Assembly (NCBI GenBank): GCA_022495995.1
Contig: JAFEMH010004889.1
Location: forward strand, 123,545 to 187,544
Source: Adenophora triphylla var. japonica
Taxonomy: Eukaryota > Streptophyta > Magnoliopsida > Asterales > Campanulaceae
Reading direction: 5' to 3'
DNA: 64,000 nt
The notes under the pieces were generated by a model, which ran no database searches, was not told the DNA's origin, and was given only the letters and a program-made list of their open reading frames with translations. The translations under genes and the position numbers were made by a program. Shown piece after piece: positions 44,091 to 54,677 of this stretch (within the stretch, counting starts at the first letter, position 1; every line of letters starts with the position of its first letter).

Positions 44091-44740
44091 TCGACGCACT
44101 TAATTGGATGCATAGAAAGGTATATGGTAGGAAAAAATCCAAACACTCAACATGTTTGATCTAATTCTTGAAAGTAGGCACTTGAAGTGCTTTACGCATT
44201 TTAATTCCTACAAGAGGGTTAGTGAAAGCATTTGCATAACAACATACATTCACTTAAGCATTTGTTTGTTCAAGACGATCAATGTGCACTCGACTCCAAG
44301 AATCAGCGGGGAGAATGAGTTCTATTATGTGAGAATTGAAAATCGTTTGTGTGATTTAGATTTTGGTTTTGAAGACTAACTCGTGAGGTCCATCTAAAGA
44401 TCGAATGAGACAATCGTCTAATAGGATTCCGTTGAGATAACCCAAGTTCAACACTAAGGTTCAGGATACTTTAGAATTCTTAGTTGTCGGAGGACTTTTC
44501 ATCGCCAAGCCCCAAGTTTCTTATGTGATGATCATTGACTGAACAAGGTCCAAACCACTCCAATGGCTTTTGCTATGTAGAACTTATGCTGTCTAATCCA
44601 AAGCGCGTATTTTTTAAGGCTTCTCTTAACATTAAGCCCCAAGACTTCTTGTATGTTGTAGATGACTTCGCGAACAGGCTTGTGAGGTTGCGTGAATTGA
44701 AGAAGGATCCCCTCCTTTTTCCCTTTGAATTTTTTTTTTC

Positions 44741-45395
44741 TTTCTTAGTGACGCACCCTGGTTTTTGCCTAGACCGCCCTTTCGGGTTTTCAATCTAGCG
44801 GGCATCTCTTTTGCGTCTCTTGTTTTTGTTGTGCTCTAACTTTTGCCTAGGTCGCTCTTTACGAGATTTCAACCTAGCGAGCCATTTTTTTTTTTTTTTG
44901 AAAAGTATATTTACTCGAAGAGGACTCATTTGGAAGAATCTCATTAAGGAGAAAGATGAGATCTCAAGTTTAGTTGAGGAGAGACGGACTCTATTTTTGG
45001 AAGGTTATCCAAGCATTGGCTCTTTTTGGGGGAGTATATTCTCTAATGATGAGAGTGAGAAGCGAAGAGGTAAGCCCCTAATGCAGATTTGATTACTCTT
45101 GAGAGTTTGAGTAGAGATTGACTGGGGGAGGAAAGGTTAGGAAGCCCCAGTTTTGCTGCTTGGATTTCAAGAGTGTGTATGAGAATGGCTAAGAAGAAGC
45201 CCCTAGACTCAACAAAGAACGCTATATGGCTCAAATGTCTAGAAAAGTCATTTTACCTTTAATGGACCTTGCATCATCTAGAAATGTCTTAACGAGTTTG
45301 AAAAGAAAGCCAATCATTAGTACGACTTAAGGCTAAACATTTTTCTTTATGGATTGATGTTGAAAGTCTTCTTCATTCGCGTTGCCATTCGGGCT
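44741..45395. other. Hairpin module and T-rich interval of C
   Basis: Two units of tgcctagaccgccctttcgg type (44766-44803 and 44843-44882) match those in B and D, followed by T tracts and non-coding sequence. C keeps the module although the genes that flank it in B and D are absent. Confidence 0.65.
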
Positions 45396-46474
45396 TCATT
45401 GTAAGAGGATGTCGGGATCCTCTTTTTCTTCATTGATATCACTTGACTCTTCTTCTTTGAGGAGAGTCCTTCTTGCCTTTGTTGAAATTTCATCCTTGTT
45501 GTGGGGCGATGAAGGCTTGAGAGTTTTTCTTTTTCTTTTTTTTTTTTTTTTAAAGGAAAAAGGGAGAGGACAATCTGAGCCCCAAGGTGGTGATGCTTCA
45601 GCTGATCTTGCCGGCTTCATACAAGTCTTGGATTACATCCTTCAAATGATGATGCCATTAGTGTCATGGCCACTATTGTTGTGAAATTTACAAAACAAGT
45701 AGGGATCATGATCAAGACGCAGAGCTTTTTCCAAGAGGGTTTCCTTCTCTAGGCTTAATTTTTCCTTCTTCTACGAGGATGTCAAAGAGACCTTCTTGCG
45801 TAATTCCTTCAAATTGGACATATCGTCTATCTTTTCGCTTTCTTTCGGGATGGGGAGCAACAAATGATTTAGGATTGGTGAATCTACTAAGGTCATGGAG
45901 CCTTTCTTGGTTGGATTCCTCAAAGTGAGCATGATCTCCATATTTTCCCCCATTGTTGTGTCGAGACCTTTCCTCGTCGAAGTTCGACCATTTTGTGAAG
46001 TATCTTGATCTTTTCTTCATAGTACTTCGCCACTGCATGCATGTAGGCTAGACATTCATCCTCGATTTGGGCCCTTTAATTCGACTCTCCACTTGGGCTC
46101 TTATGTTGGACTCCATTTGGGAACACACATCAATGATACATGCCTTAATGATTGACTCAACCTCTTTATGCTCACGCTCCTTGCTTTAGTGTGCTTGTCT
46201 CTTGGATCCGTGGTCTCCATGATTTCTAGCTTGTTGAGTTTTGTCTCGAGGGTGGCAATTTGTTGAATATGAGCCATTTTTCTTGCTCGAGATGGTTCTT
46301 GAGAGTCTTGATTTCTTCGGATGTGAATTCTACGACTTGCTTATCCTCTTTGGGGGTGCCACTTGCATAGAGAGTAGACAGAGTAGTTGCCATTGGAGAG
46401 GTAAGGGAGCTTGACGACCTTAGAGATGAACTAGAGATATCCCAACGAAACGCCTTTTCGAATATTAGCCCCAA
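45396..46474 (-). pseudogene. Degraded gag of element C
   Basis: Minus-strand pieces suggest a Gag-like protein. An N-terminal segment (46226-46474) has FTSEEIKTLKNHLEQEKWL. A second piece (45712-46038) has PKSFVAPHPERKRKDRRYVQ. Near 45650 the zinc-knuckle type CKFHNNSGHDTN is readable before a frame change, and VIQDLYEAGKI follows in another frame. This matches the C-x2-H...GH-x-T knuckle of plant Gypsy Gag. No protease or pol follows. The knuckle differs from that of D (CFYHQCYGHHTNDC), so C's gag was not simply copied from D. Confidence 0.6.
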
Positions 46475-46622
46475 ACGATCCTAGATGGAGGAAAGGATGA
46501 TGGTTAAAAATACCTCACGAGTGATTTTTTTTGAAGCTTTATTCTTTTTATTAGAGACGAAGTTTTAACTCAAGGAGGGAGTGCACATCGATCATCAATT
46601 ACAAACACAGATTCTGCAAATA

Positions 46623-46660
46623 ATATCTCGCGCGAGACTAGGTAATCTCGCACGAGATAA
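46623..46660. promoter_or_regulatory. TCTCGCGCGAGA pair, C leader, distal
   Basis: TCTCGCGCGAGA from 46626 and TCTCGCACGAGA from 46646, 20 bp apart. D has the equivalent at 60134 and 60153. Confidence 0.75.
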
Positions 46661-47653
46661 CCATTCGGAGAGATGGATTTTATTCCTTTTTATTTCCTAA
46701 ATTCATGGTCGGACGGACAAAGGTCCGTTTTCTATCTAGTATCCTAGGTAAATCTTACAGGTATACATAATTCGAACCAACCCTAGGGACTTGGTAATTG
46801 ATCATTCTTTGTAGAGTAAAGCCACGTAAAATTGACCGGAAAGATATCTTTTCTTTAAAGGGACTTCCGAAAGGGTCATTCCGAAGGGACATTTCCGAAG
46901 GGACTTTGTTTTTCCGAAGGGATTTTTCCGAATCCTTTCTCGATAGTCAATTTTACATTAGCTTTATTTTGGTCAAAGACAAGAAAGATTACCAAGTCAA
47001 AACCGACCGATCACTGAGAGTGTTCCTAGAAAGACAATCTACATGATATGTGGCGATGCGTGTAATGGAAGGTTAGGTTCCCGCGATATGACAATCTAGG
47101 TGGATTGAATACGCGGAGTGGGATGATCCAACTTCGGAGAGACCGGCGACTAGGTGGTTACCGTCATCCGTCCTTAGTGTGGGTCCCGGGTTTATAGAGG
47201 GTATGTAGTGCAATGACAGTTATATCATGAGTGCGCGTGTTTGATAGTCAATCTAGGTGATAGAGTAAAATAGAGAGTTTGTTTTTTGAAAAAATCAAAA
47301 GGAAAACAGATAGTGGCCGCACCAAGTGGTTGCCTACGTTTCTCCCAAATTAGGAAGACTCAGGCCGTCGTAGTTCCACATAAAGAGAGAGAAAGAGAGA
47401 TAAATAATTCAATTTACAACTCCCGAATCCCCAATGGACCGGACTTTAATTAAATAAAACCCAATCGCACGCAGTTCATAAATAATAATCAATTATTTAA
47501 AGGAAACGAAGGTTCGAGTTCTACACCTTAAGGGAGGCCTTAAGATGCGGGAACTCTGCAGATAATGAATTCTGGGATCCCCTTGCATGTTCGGCTCTCG
47601 TCTTGGATTACGAGCTAAACAGGAGAAACCGTAAAACAACCAGATCGGAGGCC

Positions 47654-47689
47654 ATATCTCGCGCGGATATGATATCTCGTGCGAGATAT
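47654..47689. promoter_or_regulatory. TCTCGCGCGAGA pair, C leader, proximal
   Basis: A slightly damaged TCTCGCGCGGATA from 47657 and TCTCGTGCGAGA from 47675, 18 bp apart, about 100 bp from the primer site. Confidence 0.72.
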
Positions 47690-47783
47690 GCCTCATCTCG
47701 AGAGCAGAAAATTCAAATTAATTTTTTTTTTTTGAAAACCTCTCTTTTAATTTTGACGCAAGTTTAAGCCTCTTAATTTTAAG

Positions 47784-47800
47784 TCCCCAATGAGTCGCCA
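47784..47800 (-). other. Primer binding site of element C
   Basis: Minus-strand TGGCGACTCATTGGGGA starts one base after the 5' LTR, matching the type in A and D. Confidence 0.78.
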
Positions 47801-47801
47801 C

Positions 47802-48841
47802 CGTAGCGTTGTGAGAAAATTTCATCTTTTCATCTTTTTGAGTCGCCACCTATATTATTCTATTGGAAACATAGTAAAACCATTTTGAAAGATATTTGGG
47901 TTCGGGGCTTAGGTTATGAAATGGGTAGGTTAAGAAGCATCCATTTCACCCAATCCGGAGATCGGTCTTGCTAAAGAAAAGAGAGGTTTTCAATCTTTTT
48001 ATTTACTAATTAAATAAAGAAGAACAAATAAATCCTAATCAATTTCTTGATTAGGAATGTCGGATTGTATGCTTCGAGATCGCCTCCATTGACTGAAGGG
48101 ACTCTAGGCTAATCCTTTTGATGGGATTACACTACTCTAAAATCAATAGAGAGGTTGAGAAGAGAAACGAAAGTTTAAAGGATGATTACCTTTTGAGGAG
48201 AGATTCGGACGCAGTTTCGACTCAAGTTTAGAGTCGAACCTTGATTCGGACAGAGCTTCGCCTCGATTCTTGACTTGGATCTTGTTGCGGACGGAGCTTC
48301 GCTTTGGTCCTTTGATTCGGGCTTCGATGTTCGTTAATCAACAAGGTTGATGAACAAACTTTAGGTGATTTAGGTGATTTTGTAGGAATCTTTCAGGAGA
48401 GAAACCTACAAAATGTGTGTGTTGTGTGAAATTGTCGACCCCCAAACACCGAAAGTCATCCAAGATTTATAGGAGGTTGGAGAGGTGAAGGTGGAGAGGT
48501 AAAATCCCCTAGGAAGGTTCCGTAACTCAGCCCGATTGGATACCCGAATTGATAAGGTTTTATCCAAAAAGAGAGTTTGAAACGCGAGAAGGAGAGTGAT
48601 TTCGCACATCTCAAGCCGAGGGGATATCTCGCGCGAGAAATGATATCTCGTGCGAGATAACTAGTCTGATGACTATTTTGTCCTCTTCAGTTGTTCCGTT
48701 AGTCAGTTAGGTCCAAAACTAACGAGGTTAGTTAGAAACTTAACGAAACATGACGAAACTGATATGCTTTCATCAAAACATAAAAGAGAGACGAAGAGTA
48801 GTGTAATCATGTAATTATGGGTTCAGAATAGGGTGTCTACA
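47802..48841 (-). repeat. 5' LTR of element C
   Basis: Partner of 42021-43058, ending gggtgtctaca at 48841 followed by GGACC. Palindrome pair at 48627 and 48646. Several differences from its partner are CTG or CAG in one copy and CG or CCG in the other. Confidence 0.92.
48624..48660 (-). promoter_or_regulatory. TCTCGCGCGAGA pair in 5' LTR C
   Basis: TCTCGCGCGAGA from 48627 and TCTCGTGCGAGA from 48646, 19 bp apart, upstream of a TATA-like sequence near 48462. Confidence 0.8.
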
Positions 48842-49676
48842 GGACCGCACGGCTTCCTACGTATCTCTATCAGAGAATCAAACCATGACGTAGTTCGACT
48901 CCAAAACACGAAAAGGCTACTTTAGGCATTTTGAAAATCATTTGAAAATCACGGAGATTTTGTTTTCGAAAAGGTAAATTCATACTGAGGAATCAAATCA
49001 AGACCCAATCTCGAATATACCGCCCGTCCGAAGATTCGCCCGTCTCGGCTCCGAACTCCGCGAAACTATGTTAGAACACAAAGGCTTACCCGTCCGGTCC
49101 CCCGAGTCCCGTTTGCTTTTGTGACGATTCGCCTTTCCGGGCTCCGAACCGGGCTTTTTGTTGTTGGGATGACGATTCACCTATTCGGCGTTGAATCGGG
49201 CTTTTGGTTCGACGATCCACCTCGTCCGGGCATTGACCGGGCCTTTTGGTTTGACGATCCACCCGTTCGGGCGTTGACCGAGCTTTTCCGATGACGATCC
49301 ACCTGCTTGGGCGCTGACTGAAGGCTTTTCATGACGATCCACCTGCTTAAGGCTGACCGGGTTTTTTCGGGTTGACGATCCACCCGTTTGGACGTTGACC
49401 GAATTTTTTCTTTGATGATTCACCTTTCGGGCTCGAAATCATGCGGGATTGAGTTGATCTGGACAACTCCTGGTTCCTCGGCGATCGTGCCGGTACTCAG
49501 CGATCGTGCGCATGTCACGTTTGGCTCGTTCCGTGACTTGCGGTGCCAGTTTTTCCACGTTTCCCTGCTAGTTTATCATTTCCAAGGGTAAATGTGTCAA
49601 AATTTTGAATTTTGACGTTGCGTAGACGCTTATTGTCGAGGACAATTTGGTCACTTTCCAGAAGGTATATCTCGCG
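48842..49676 (+). other. 3' region of D upstream of the antisense cassette
   Basis: No gene. Contains a CCTACGTATC...CGTAGTTCG element (48852-48898) and a tandem array at about 49175-49425. Confidence 0.6.
49175..49425 (+). repeat. Tandem array with gacgatccacc core in D
   Basis: Five to six diverged units of about 40-52 bp, each starting gacgatccacc followed by a gttgaccgggctttt-like phrase. The unit is the core of C's 108-bp repeat. Confidence 0.8.
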
Positions 49677-49757
49677 GCGAGATAAGGTATATCGCGCGGC
49701 GAGATAAGGTATATCGCGCAAGACTTGTACTGTCGGGGCATATAAACAGCAGCTCTT
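49677..49757 (+). promoter_or_regulatory. Triplet of palindromes and TATA box upstream of D gene 1
   Basis: Variants TCTCGCGGCGAGA (49680), TATCGCGCGGCGAGA (49700) and a partial ATATCGCGCAAGA (49721) are spaced about 20 bp. A TATA-like atataaac follows at 49750-49757 and an ATG at 49894. Confidence 0.7.
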
Positions 49758-49893
49758 GCTCATTTTGAAAACATCCTTCTCAAAATTTCCCTCCCTAGCT
49801 CGAGCCAAGGTCGTTTTCTCTGTGATTTTTCGTGGATTCTCTTGGTGTTTCTTCCTCCCAATCGCTTTCTAATCCTTCCTCCCTCCATAATCC

Positions 49894-52093
49894 ATGGCTC
49901 AAGAATAAAGGAATCCGATTTTGGGGAGCTATTTGCTAGGGAAAGATTATCCTCGCGATGATCTCACCTTCGATAGGCACGCACACATCTCTACCGCTGT
50001 TCGGGAGGGTTTGGTAAGAATTTCTTCCTCACCTCTTGATTCTTGCATTGCATTGAGTTTGAATTCCCTTTCCCTTGAATTCAAAATTTCATCAATGGCT
50101 TTTGTTCTTGTTCATGCCTAGAACTAGGTTCCTTTTGCATGCGTCGATTTTGTGTGTTTCTTTGGATGATTGTTGTTGCATTGCGTGTATGAGCCTCCTA
50201 CATATCATGGATTGTAGGAGAGGTTGATTCGGATCACGAATGGCATTCTTGGGCAAGCTTTTCTTGTACGCACGCCAAGTAAGTTTGATGAAATGCCTCA
50301 ATGAAAAATTTCTTCTATTTCATTGATTTTTTTGACATGGAATGATTTCTAATATTGCCCTCTCTCGTTTTTCCTCTATTTTGCAATGTATAAGTCAACG
50401 AAGAATTGCCGAGGAAGCCCGAAAATGGCTAAGGAGGTGTGGGACAAGATCAAGGATCTTGACGGCGTTCGGGATAGGGTGGCCCAAACGGGTCTTTTGA
50501 CTTTTATTGACAATCTCCGGGGAATAAGGCGGACTCCCCAAGTTCTCCAGGCTATCCGGGAGAGGTGGTGGGATACTACCCACACCGTTCATTTGCGCTT
50601 CGGGAAGCAATGATGACTCCGACCGATTTTCTCGGCTATCACGGGGTTAGAGTTCATTGGTGATCCCCGCCGAAGTTTTCGGGTTATAAGCTCGCGAGTC
50701 CACTCGCATGGAGGCGCTTGATTGGTTTCCCCCTAACAAGGTCAAGGGGTTTGCTGAGTTGACACCCCTCCGCCAAATTAAGGAGTATGCCGAGAAGCCA
50801 AAATGCGCTCACCGATCGACCGGTGAGGGGTGCCCTCTCGGTATATCCTTTTGAGACCATTTTTGTGAACCATTCTTCTACGGCCCGTCTTTCTCTCGTT
50901 ACGTTTGTCGTGAACCCGGGATGAGGTGAGCGGATATGATTGGGGCTCGCAGGCTGGCCTACCGCTACCACGCCATGGATGAGGCGTGTAGGAACACCAA
51001 GGATTCCCCGTCGTGGTATTCTTATGCCCGGGAGGTATGCCTTTGATTCTCGTTTCGCTCTCCGTCCGCATGCTCGTCTCGTGTTTCATACCGAATTTGA
51101 TCTGCTTTCTTTGTGCAGATATGGGGCTATGCTGTCCCTGGGCCGTATAGATTTGAGTTGGAGAGCCGGGCCCCTTTGTTCCCTGGGATATCGTGAGGTG
51201 GGAGCCACCCGAATCGGACCGTTGATGAGGAGGAGAACCAGATTGGACTCGACGGTGGCGAGGCGCGGCTATGCTGATACCTTCGAGTACGCAGAGGCCG
51301 GGCCATTATCCCCGGACCCCGTTGGAGCGAGAGGTGCATCGTGCTTGGGATGCTATCGCGATGCAGGATGCCGGCATCTTTAGAGGGAGATACCATGTAT
51401 CTTGCGAGCGGGTCTTCCCACAAAGACGGCCTGGTAGCCCGCCATATAGCGTGCCGGCGGATCCGCCGAGGGCGACGTATCCCACCCACTCCATTCCGCA
51501 GGATGATTATGCAGTGTCTTTTGGTGGGTGATGCGGCGATGGCTAGCGTGATCCCTGGGCCTCTTATGCGGAGTTTTTGCCTCGCTTGACGGGTCCCCTC
51601 CCGCGGGGGATAGGCGATCACATGCTCGTGGCTCCGCCTCGCTTTGCTTCAGTTCGCGCCCCTAGCACTTCCTCCCGTCCGGGTTCTTTGCCATTCGCCC
51701 CGCACTTCGGCCCTTTGAGCTATACTTACATGATGGGGAGCATGCCAATGTTGGGACACATCCCGACTGATCATATTCCCGAGGGTTACCGCCTCCCGCC
51801 GACGTCTCTTCTGTATGTTTTTGTTTGTATTGTCTTCTCGTATTCGTCCATATAAGTGTATATGTCCGACTTCTTCGAGCATTTTCTTTTTTTCTTTGTT
51901 GTTAGGTCACTCTGTCCGCGGCCGATTACAACCGTGGAGCAACCAAGATGGCGGGACTGATGAGCTCGTGCCTGACTCCGTCCGAGAGGCTATTTCACAA
52001 GGCTTCTTTGCGGCCTCGACAGCTGCCTCGGCGGTGACCCCTACTATGCGGAGCCAAGAGATCGAGGAGGGATGGTATCCCCCGTGGCGGTGA
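49894..52093 (+). pseudogene. Antisense gene 1 of element D: PMD protein, multi-exon
   Basis: Likely exons are 49894-50013, about 50395-51033, 51119-51812 and 51906-52093; donors GTAAG (50014), GTATGC (51034) and GTATG (51813) and acceptors at 51117-51118 and 51904-51905 are visible, while the acceptor before exon 2 is uncertain. The first ATG reads only four codons before TAA, so the start is damaged. PMD homology to E is clear in VWDKIKDLDGVRDRVAQTGL and ERWWDTTHTVHLRFG, followed by a shifted PTDF...AITGLEF. Later parts show LAYRYHAMDEACRNTKDSP and EVHRAWDAIAMQDAGIFRG. Frames change repeatedly. Same strand, position and palindrome-bearing upstream region as in E and B, but sequence is far diverged, so the cassette is old or was acquired twice. 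Confidence 0.72.
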
Positions 52094-52484
52094 TGGCGGA
52101 GGTACCGGCGGCTCGGGCGATTTGATGGCGGGATCCCCTCCTTTTCCCTTTATCTCGATTTCGATGATTTGTACATATCGTCGCAGGGCCTAGACAATTT
52201 TTCTTTTCTTTTGGTACCTGTTAGGAACAAGTAGGTAGCACAAACAATGGTTTTTCTTAATCCCTAATCCTAGGTCTAATTAGTTAATTAATTAACTTTC
52301 TCGACTTTCCATGTTTTTGGGAAATGGAATGGAATGGCCGCTAGGCCACAATTTTGAGCCCTCATCTTGGTGTTTTTACTGCATGTTATGAACTGTACAC
52401 ACAGGTTTTTCGAGACTTGCTTCGTCAAGTCGGGGCTAGATTGTTGTTTGAGCAATCAACCGTTGCTGTCGCTTTTGCCATAGG
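52094..52484 (+). other. Spacer between antisense genes of D
   Basis: Non-coding, T-rich in part. No conserved protein. Confidence 0.5.
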
Positions 52485-52582
52485 ATATCTCACGCGAGAT
52501 AAGGTGTCTCGCACGAGACACGCTATACAGAAGCAATCTCTTCCTTTTTCGAATAGGATTTTGTCGCTTTTCCCTATAAAAT
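52485..52582 (+). promoter_or_regulatory. TCTCGCGCGAGA-type pair and TATA box upstream of D gene 2
   Basis: TCTCACGCGAGA from 52488 and TCTCGCACGAGA from 52507 are 19 bp apart, followed by a TATA-like ccctataaaatc near 52570 and the ATG at 52681. Confidence 0.75.
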
Positions 52583-52680
52583 CACCCCGTAGTCCGGCCG
52601 TATAACTCATTCTAGCCTTTCAAACTCTAGAGATATTCGTTAGGGTGAAACTCTTGTCTTCTTCTTCAACCTTGTGATCC

Positions 52681-54182
52681 ATGGCTTCCAAGGAGATTTC
52701 CCCAATGTCAATGATTGTCGATGATTTTTCCCTGTCATCTGAAGTGATTGCATCTTTCAAGCAAGCATCAAGGGATTTTGTGAGGTCGTTTCGCAACCGG
52801 TCTCATAATAGGTTCATAGCAGAATTTGGATCTCGAATTATTTTCACTTTGAAGAACCTCCAACCGGATTGGAGTCTTTTGGGTGTGGTGCCGCTTCGGT
52901 TTTGGGATCCCTCTATTCACCTTTTCAATTTTTCTTTGAATGAGATGGTACCTACCGTGGAGGAATTTGCTATTATCTGATATGCCTCGACTGGCGAGAT
53001 CGCCGTTCCTAAGTACCATAGGAACCATTCTGAGGCTTTGAATGAATTGTTAGGGATCCCCTCGAGACTTGCTATGAGTTGGTTCACCGCAAGCTGGGTT
53101 GATTGCTCTTCTTTTCCAGACGCTTCACGGTGATTCAGATGATGACGCTTTTCATGTCTATAAACGGAACTTTCGGCTCTTTTTCTTTCTGAGATGTTCG
53201 TTTACATGTAGGGAAGGCTTGGTCGACTCCCAACCGGTGGAAATTGTTCTCAGTGCTAGAAAACGTTCTAGGAACATTATTCCGCTAATCTTGGGTGAGA
53301 CCCCGCATGGTCTTGACGAGCCGCATAGGACCGGTGTCATGACTCAATGGAGTCCTCTTCGTTGACCATTTCGCTTAGTGGAGCATCTCAAGTTGGTGGG
53401 TCCCCCATCGAATATTCCCTTTCACATATCATACGCGAAAGTTATTGATCAAGGATCTTTCAAATGATGAATGGGCCGAGTTGATTGCGAAGACCGAAAC
53501 CGCCGACATTCTTTCGTGTCCACCTTATTGGAGGTTGAACAAGTATGTTGCCAATATCGAGGGTTTTGACAGTGGTTGTTCTTCCGGGTTTGCGAGATTC
53601 CTCCTTTTATTTTCCCAAGCTGGGTGCTCCGTCGCCTGGTCGCCAGCAGGACACTTATTTTTTCGAAGGAGCTTCTCGTGAAGTGTCTTATATTGGTGTA
53701 GAGTTTGCGCAGCGCTAGCTCAAGCATGGGGGTGAAGGAACTAGTCGATCGCTGGTCGAACCTTCGTACTTTTAATGCAAGTATCTTCTTACTCGATAAG
53801 TACTTGGATTGGTTCCTTCATACCGGCCACCCTAGCAGTAGAAGATTGATGATCTCGCGGCTTTCACCGCTAGGAGATTCTTTTGTAGCTAGCGCATTTT
53901 CCGAAGGAGCGAGGCTCGCCCGATCCCCGCTAATGTGCGCACCGATCCAACTCAGATTTTCTCGATGGGGATTGGTACGAGAGGCGAGGTAAAGGGATGC
54001 TCGGAAAGACGCAAGCTTTAGATAGTCCCCATGTCTTCAAGAGGCTCTCGGATCCGCTTTTTGATCGCCTTGACTTTTTTGATCGCCTCGAGGGATGCTC
54101 GTCGCGGGGCTCAAAGCGCAAGGAGGATCACGACGACGGTGGAGATCATGTCCGCCGACCTACCAAGTCAATGAAAGGCTAG
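52681..54182 (+). pseudogene. Antisense gene 2 of element D: DUF7745-like protein
   Basis: An ATG at 52681 gives 99 codons to TGA at 52978, with homology continuing in shifted frames to 54182. Features: ASFKQASRDFVRSFRNRSHN, NLQPDWSLLGVVPLRFWDPS, FNFSLNEMVPTVEEF, then NIIPLILGETPHGLDEPHR at about 53274, and a charged tail with KRKEDHDDGGDHVRRPTK. These align with B gene 2 in the same order and at similar spacing, including the basic end. No intron is evident. The overall length of about 500 codons agrees with B. Family assignment to DUF7745 is from memory of the FWD, PTxEEF and LxLGE pattern. Function unknown. Confidence 0.68.
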
Positions 54183-54677
54183 ATCTTTTAGGAGTACCAA
54201 GAGATTGCTTTGATAGATCAATTGTTTTGCTTTTATTAGTATTTTTTTTCGAGTTTGTTAGATTAGCAAATTAGTCGTTGTGGTTAGGATTTCCCTTTTG
54301 TCATTAATGAAAATGCATTTGATTAATAAGGGACAAAAGTAGATTCATTTATTTGATTAGACCGAACCCGAAGGCTGCCTACGTTCCTCTTTACAAAGAA
54401 TTAAATAAGAGGCTCGTGTCTAACATAGTTCATTTTTTAGAAAAGGACAAAATACGGCTCCGTGCCGAGAGGTAATCTCGCGCGAGATAGGCCTCCCTTT
54501 TTTTTTTTTTTTTTTTTTTTTTCTTTTTTTTTTATGCACACCCTTTCTTTTGCCTAGACCGCCCTTTCGGGTTTTCAATCTAGCGGGCTTCTTTTCTTGT
54601 GCTAGCTCTAATTTTTGCCTAGGCCGTCCTTTCCGGGATTTTCAACCTAGCGAGCGATTTCTTTTGAGGAGGGCAAG
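54183..54677. other. Convergent 3' region between D gene 2 and pol
   Basis: Contains a TGCCTACGTTCC element (54373-54430), a single TCTCGCGCGAGA (about 54477), a long T tract (54490-54530) and two hairpin units (54551-54588 and 54616-54654). Gene 2 and pol end on either side, 496 bp apart. Confidence 0.6.
54551..54654. repeat. Tandem GCCTAGACCGCCC hairpin module in D
   Basis: Units start tgcctagaccgccctttcgg and tgcctaggccgtcctttccg, 65 bp apart. Inner CCC/GGG and outer CTAGA/TCTAG or CCTAG/CTAGG can pair. Same place as in B and C. Confidence 0.7.

Larger units (their letters stand above)
43077..44740 (-). other. Non-coding 3' region of C with minisatellites
   Basis: No gene. It holds a CCTACGTATC...CGTAGTTCG element (43146-43191), an array of 108-109-bp units and a 16-bp array. 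Long minus-strand ORFs here (43248-44146) are translations of the repeats and are not considered proteins. Confidence 0.65.
46475..47783 (-). other. Untranslated leader of element C
   Basis: Closely matches D's leader (60095-61251), including acaatctaggtggattgaat and gagaccggcgactaggtgg. It holds two palindrome pairs (46623-46660 and 47654-47689) and a TGCCTACGTTTC...CGTAGTTCC element (47329-47377). No gene. Confidence 0.7.
42021..48841 (-). mobile_element. Element C: gag-only non-autonomous element inserted in D
   Basis: LTRs at 42021-43058 and 47802-48841 are flanked by GGACC at 42016-42020 and 48842-48846. The 4.7-kb interior holds primer site, leader, a degraded gag and a 3' region with repeats, but no RT, RNase H, integrase or antisense cassette. 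Leader and 3' ends resemble D closely, whereas the gag zinc-knuckle type differs. It would depend on another element's enzymes, as large retrotransposon derivatives do. Confidence 0.9.

Noticed and set aside
43248..44146. Minus-strand ORF of 250 codons with repeated ARFNAQTGGSS-like units.
   Set aside because: It is the translation of the 108-bp and 16-bp minisatellites; the equivalent in D is not open in the same way.
50684..51621. Minus-strand ORFs of up to 164 codons opposite D gene 1.
   Set aside because: Arginine/proline-rich antisense frames of the PMD exons; they have no homologue in E.
44885..54530. Long T tracts (44885, 45537, 54490) as possible polymerase III terminators or poly(A) remnants.
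   Set aside because: No A/B boxes or retroposed gene next to them; treated as low-complexity sequence near transcript ends.
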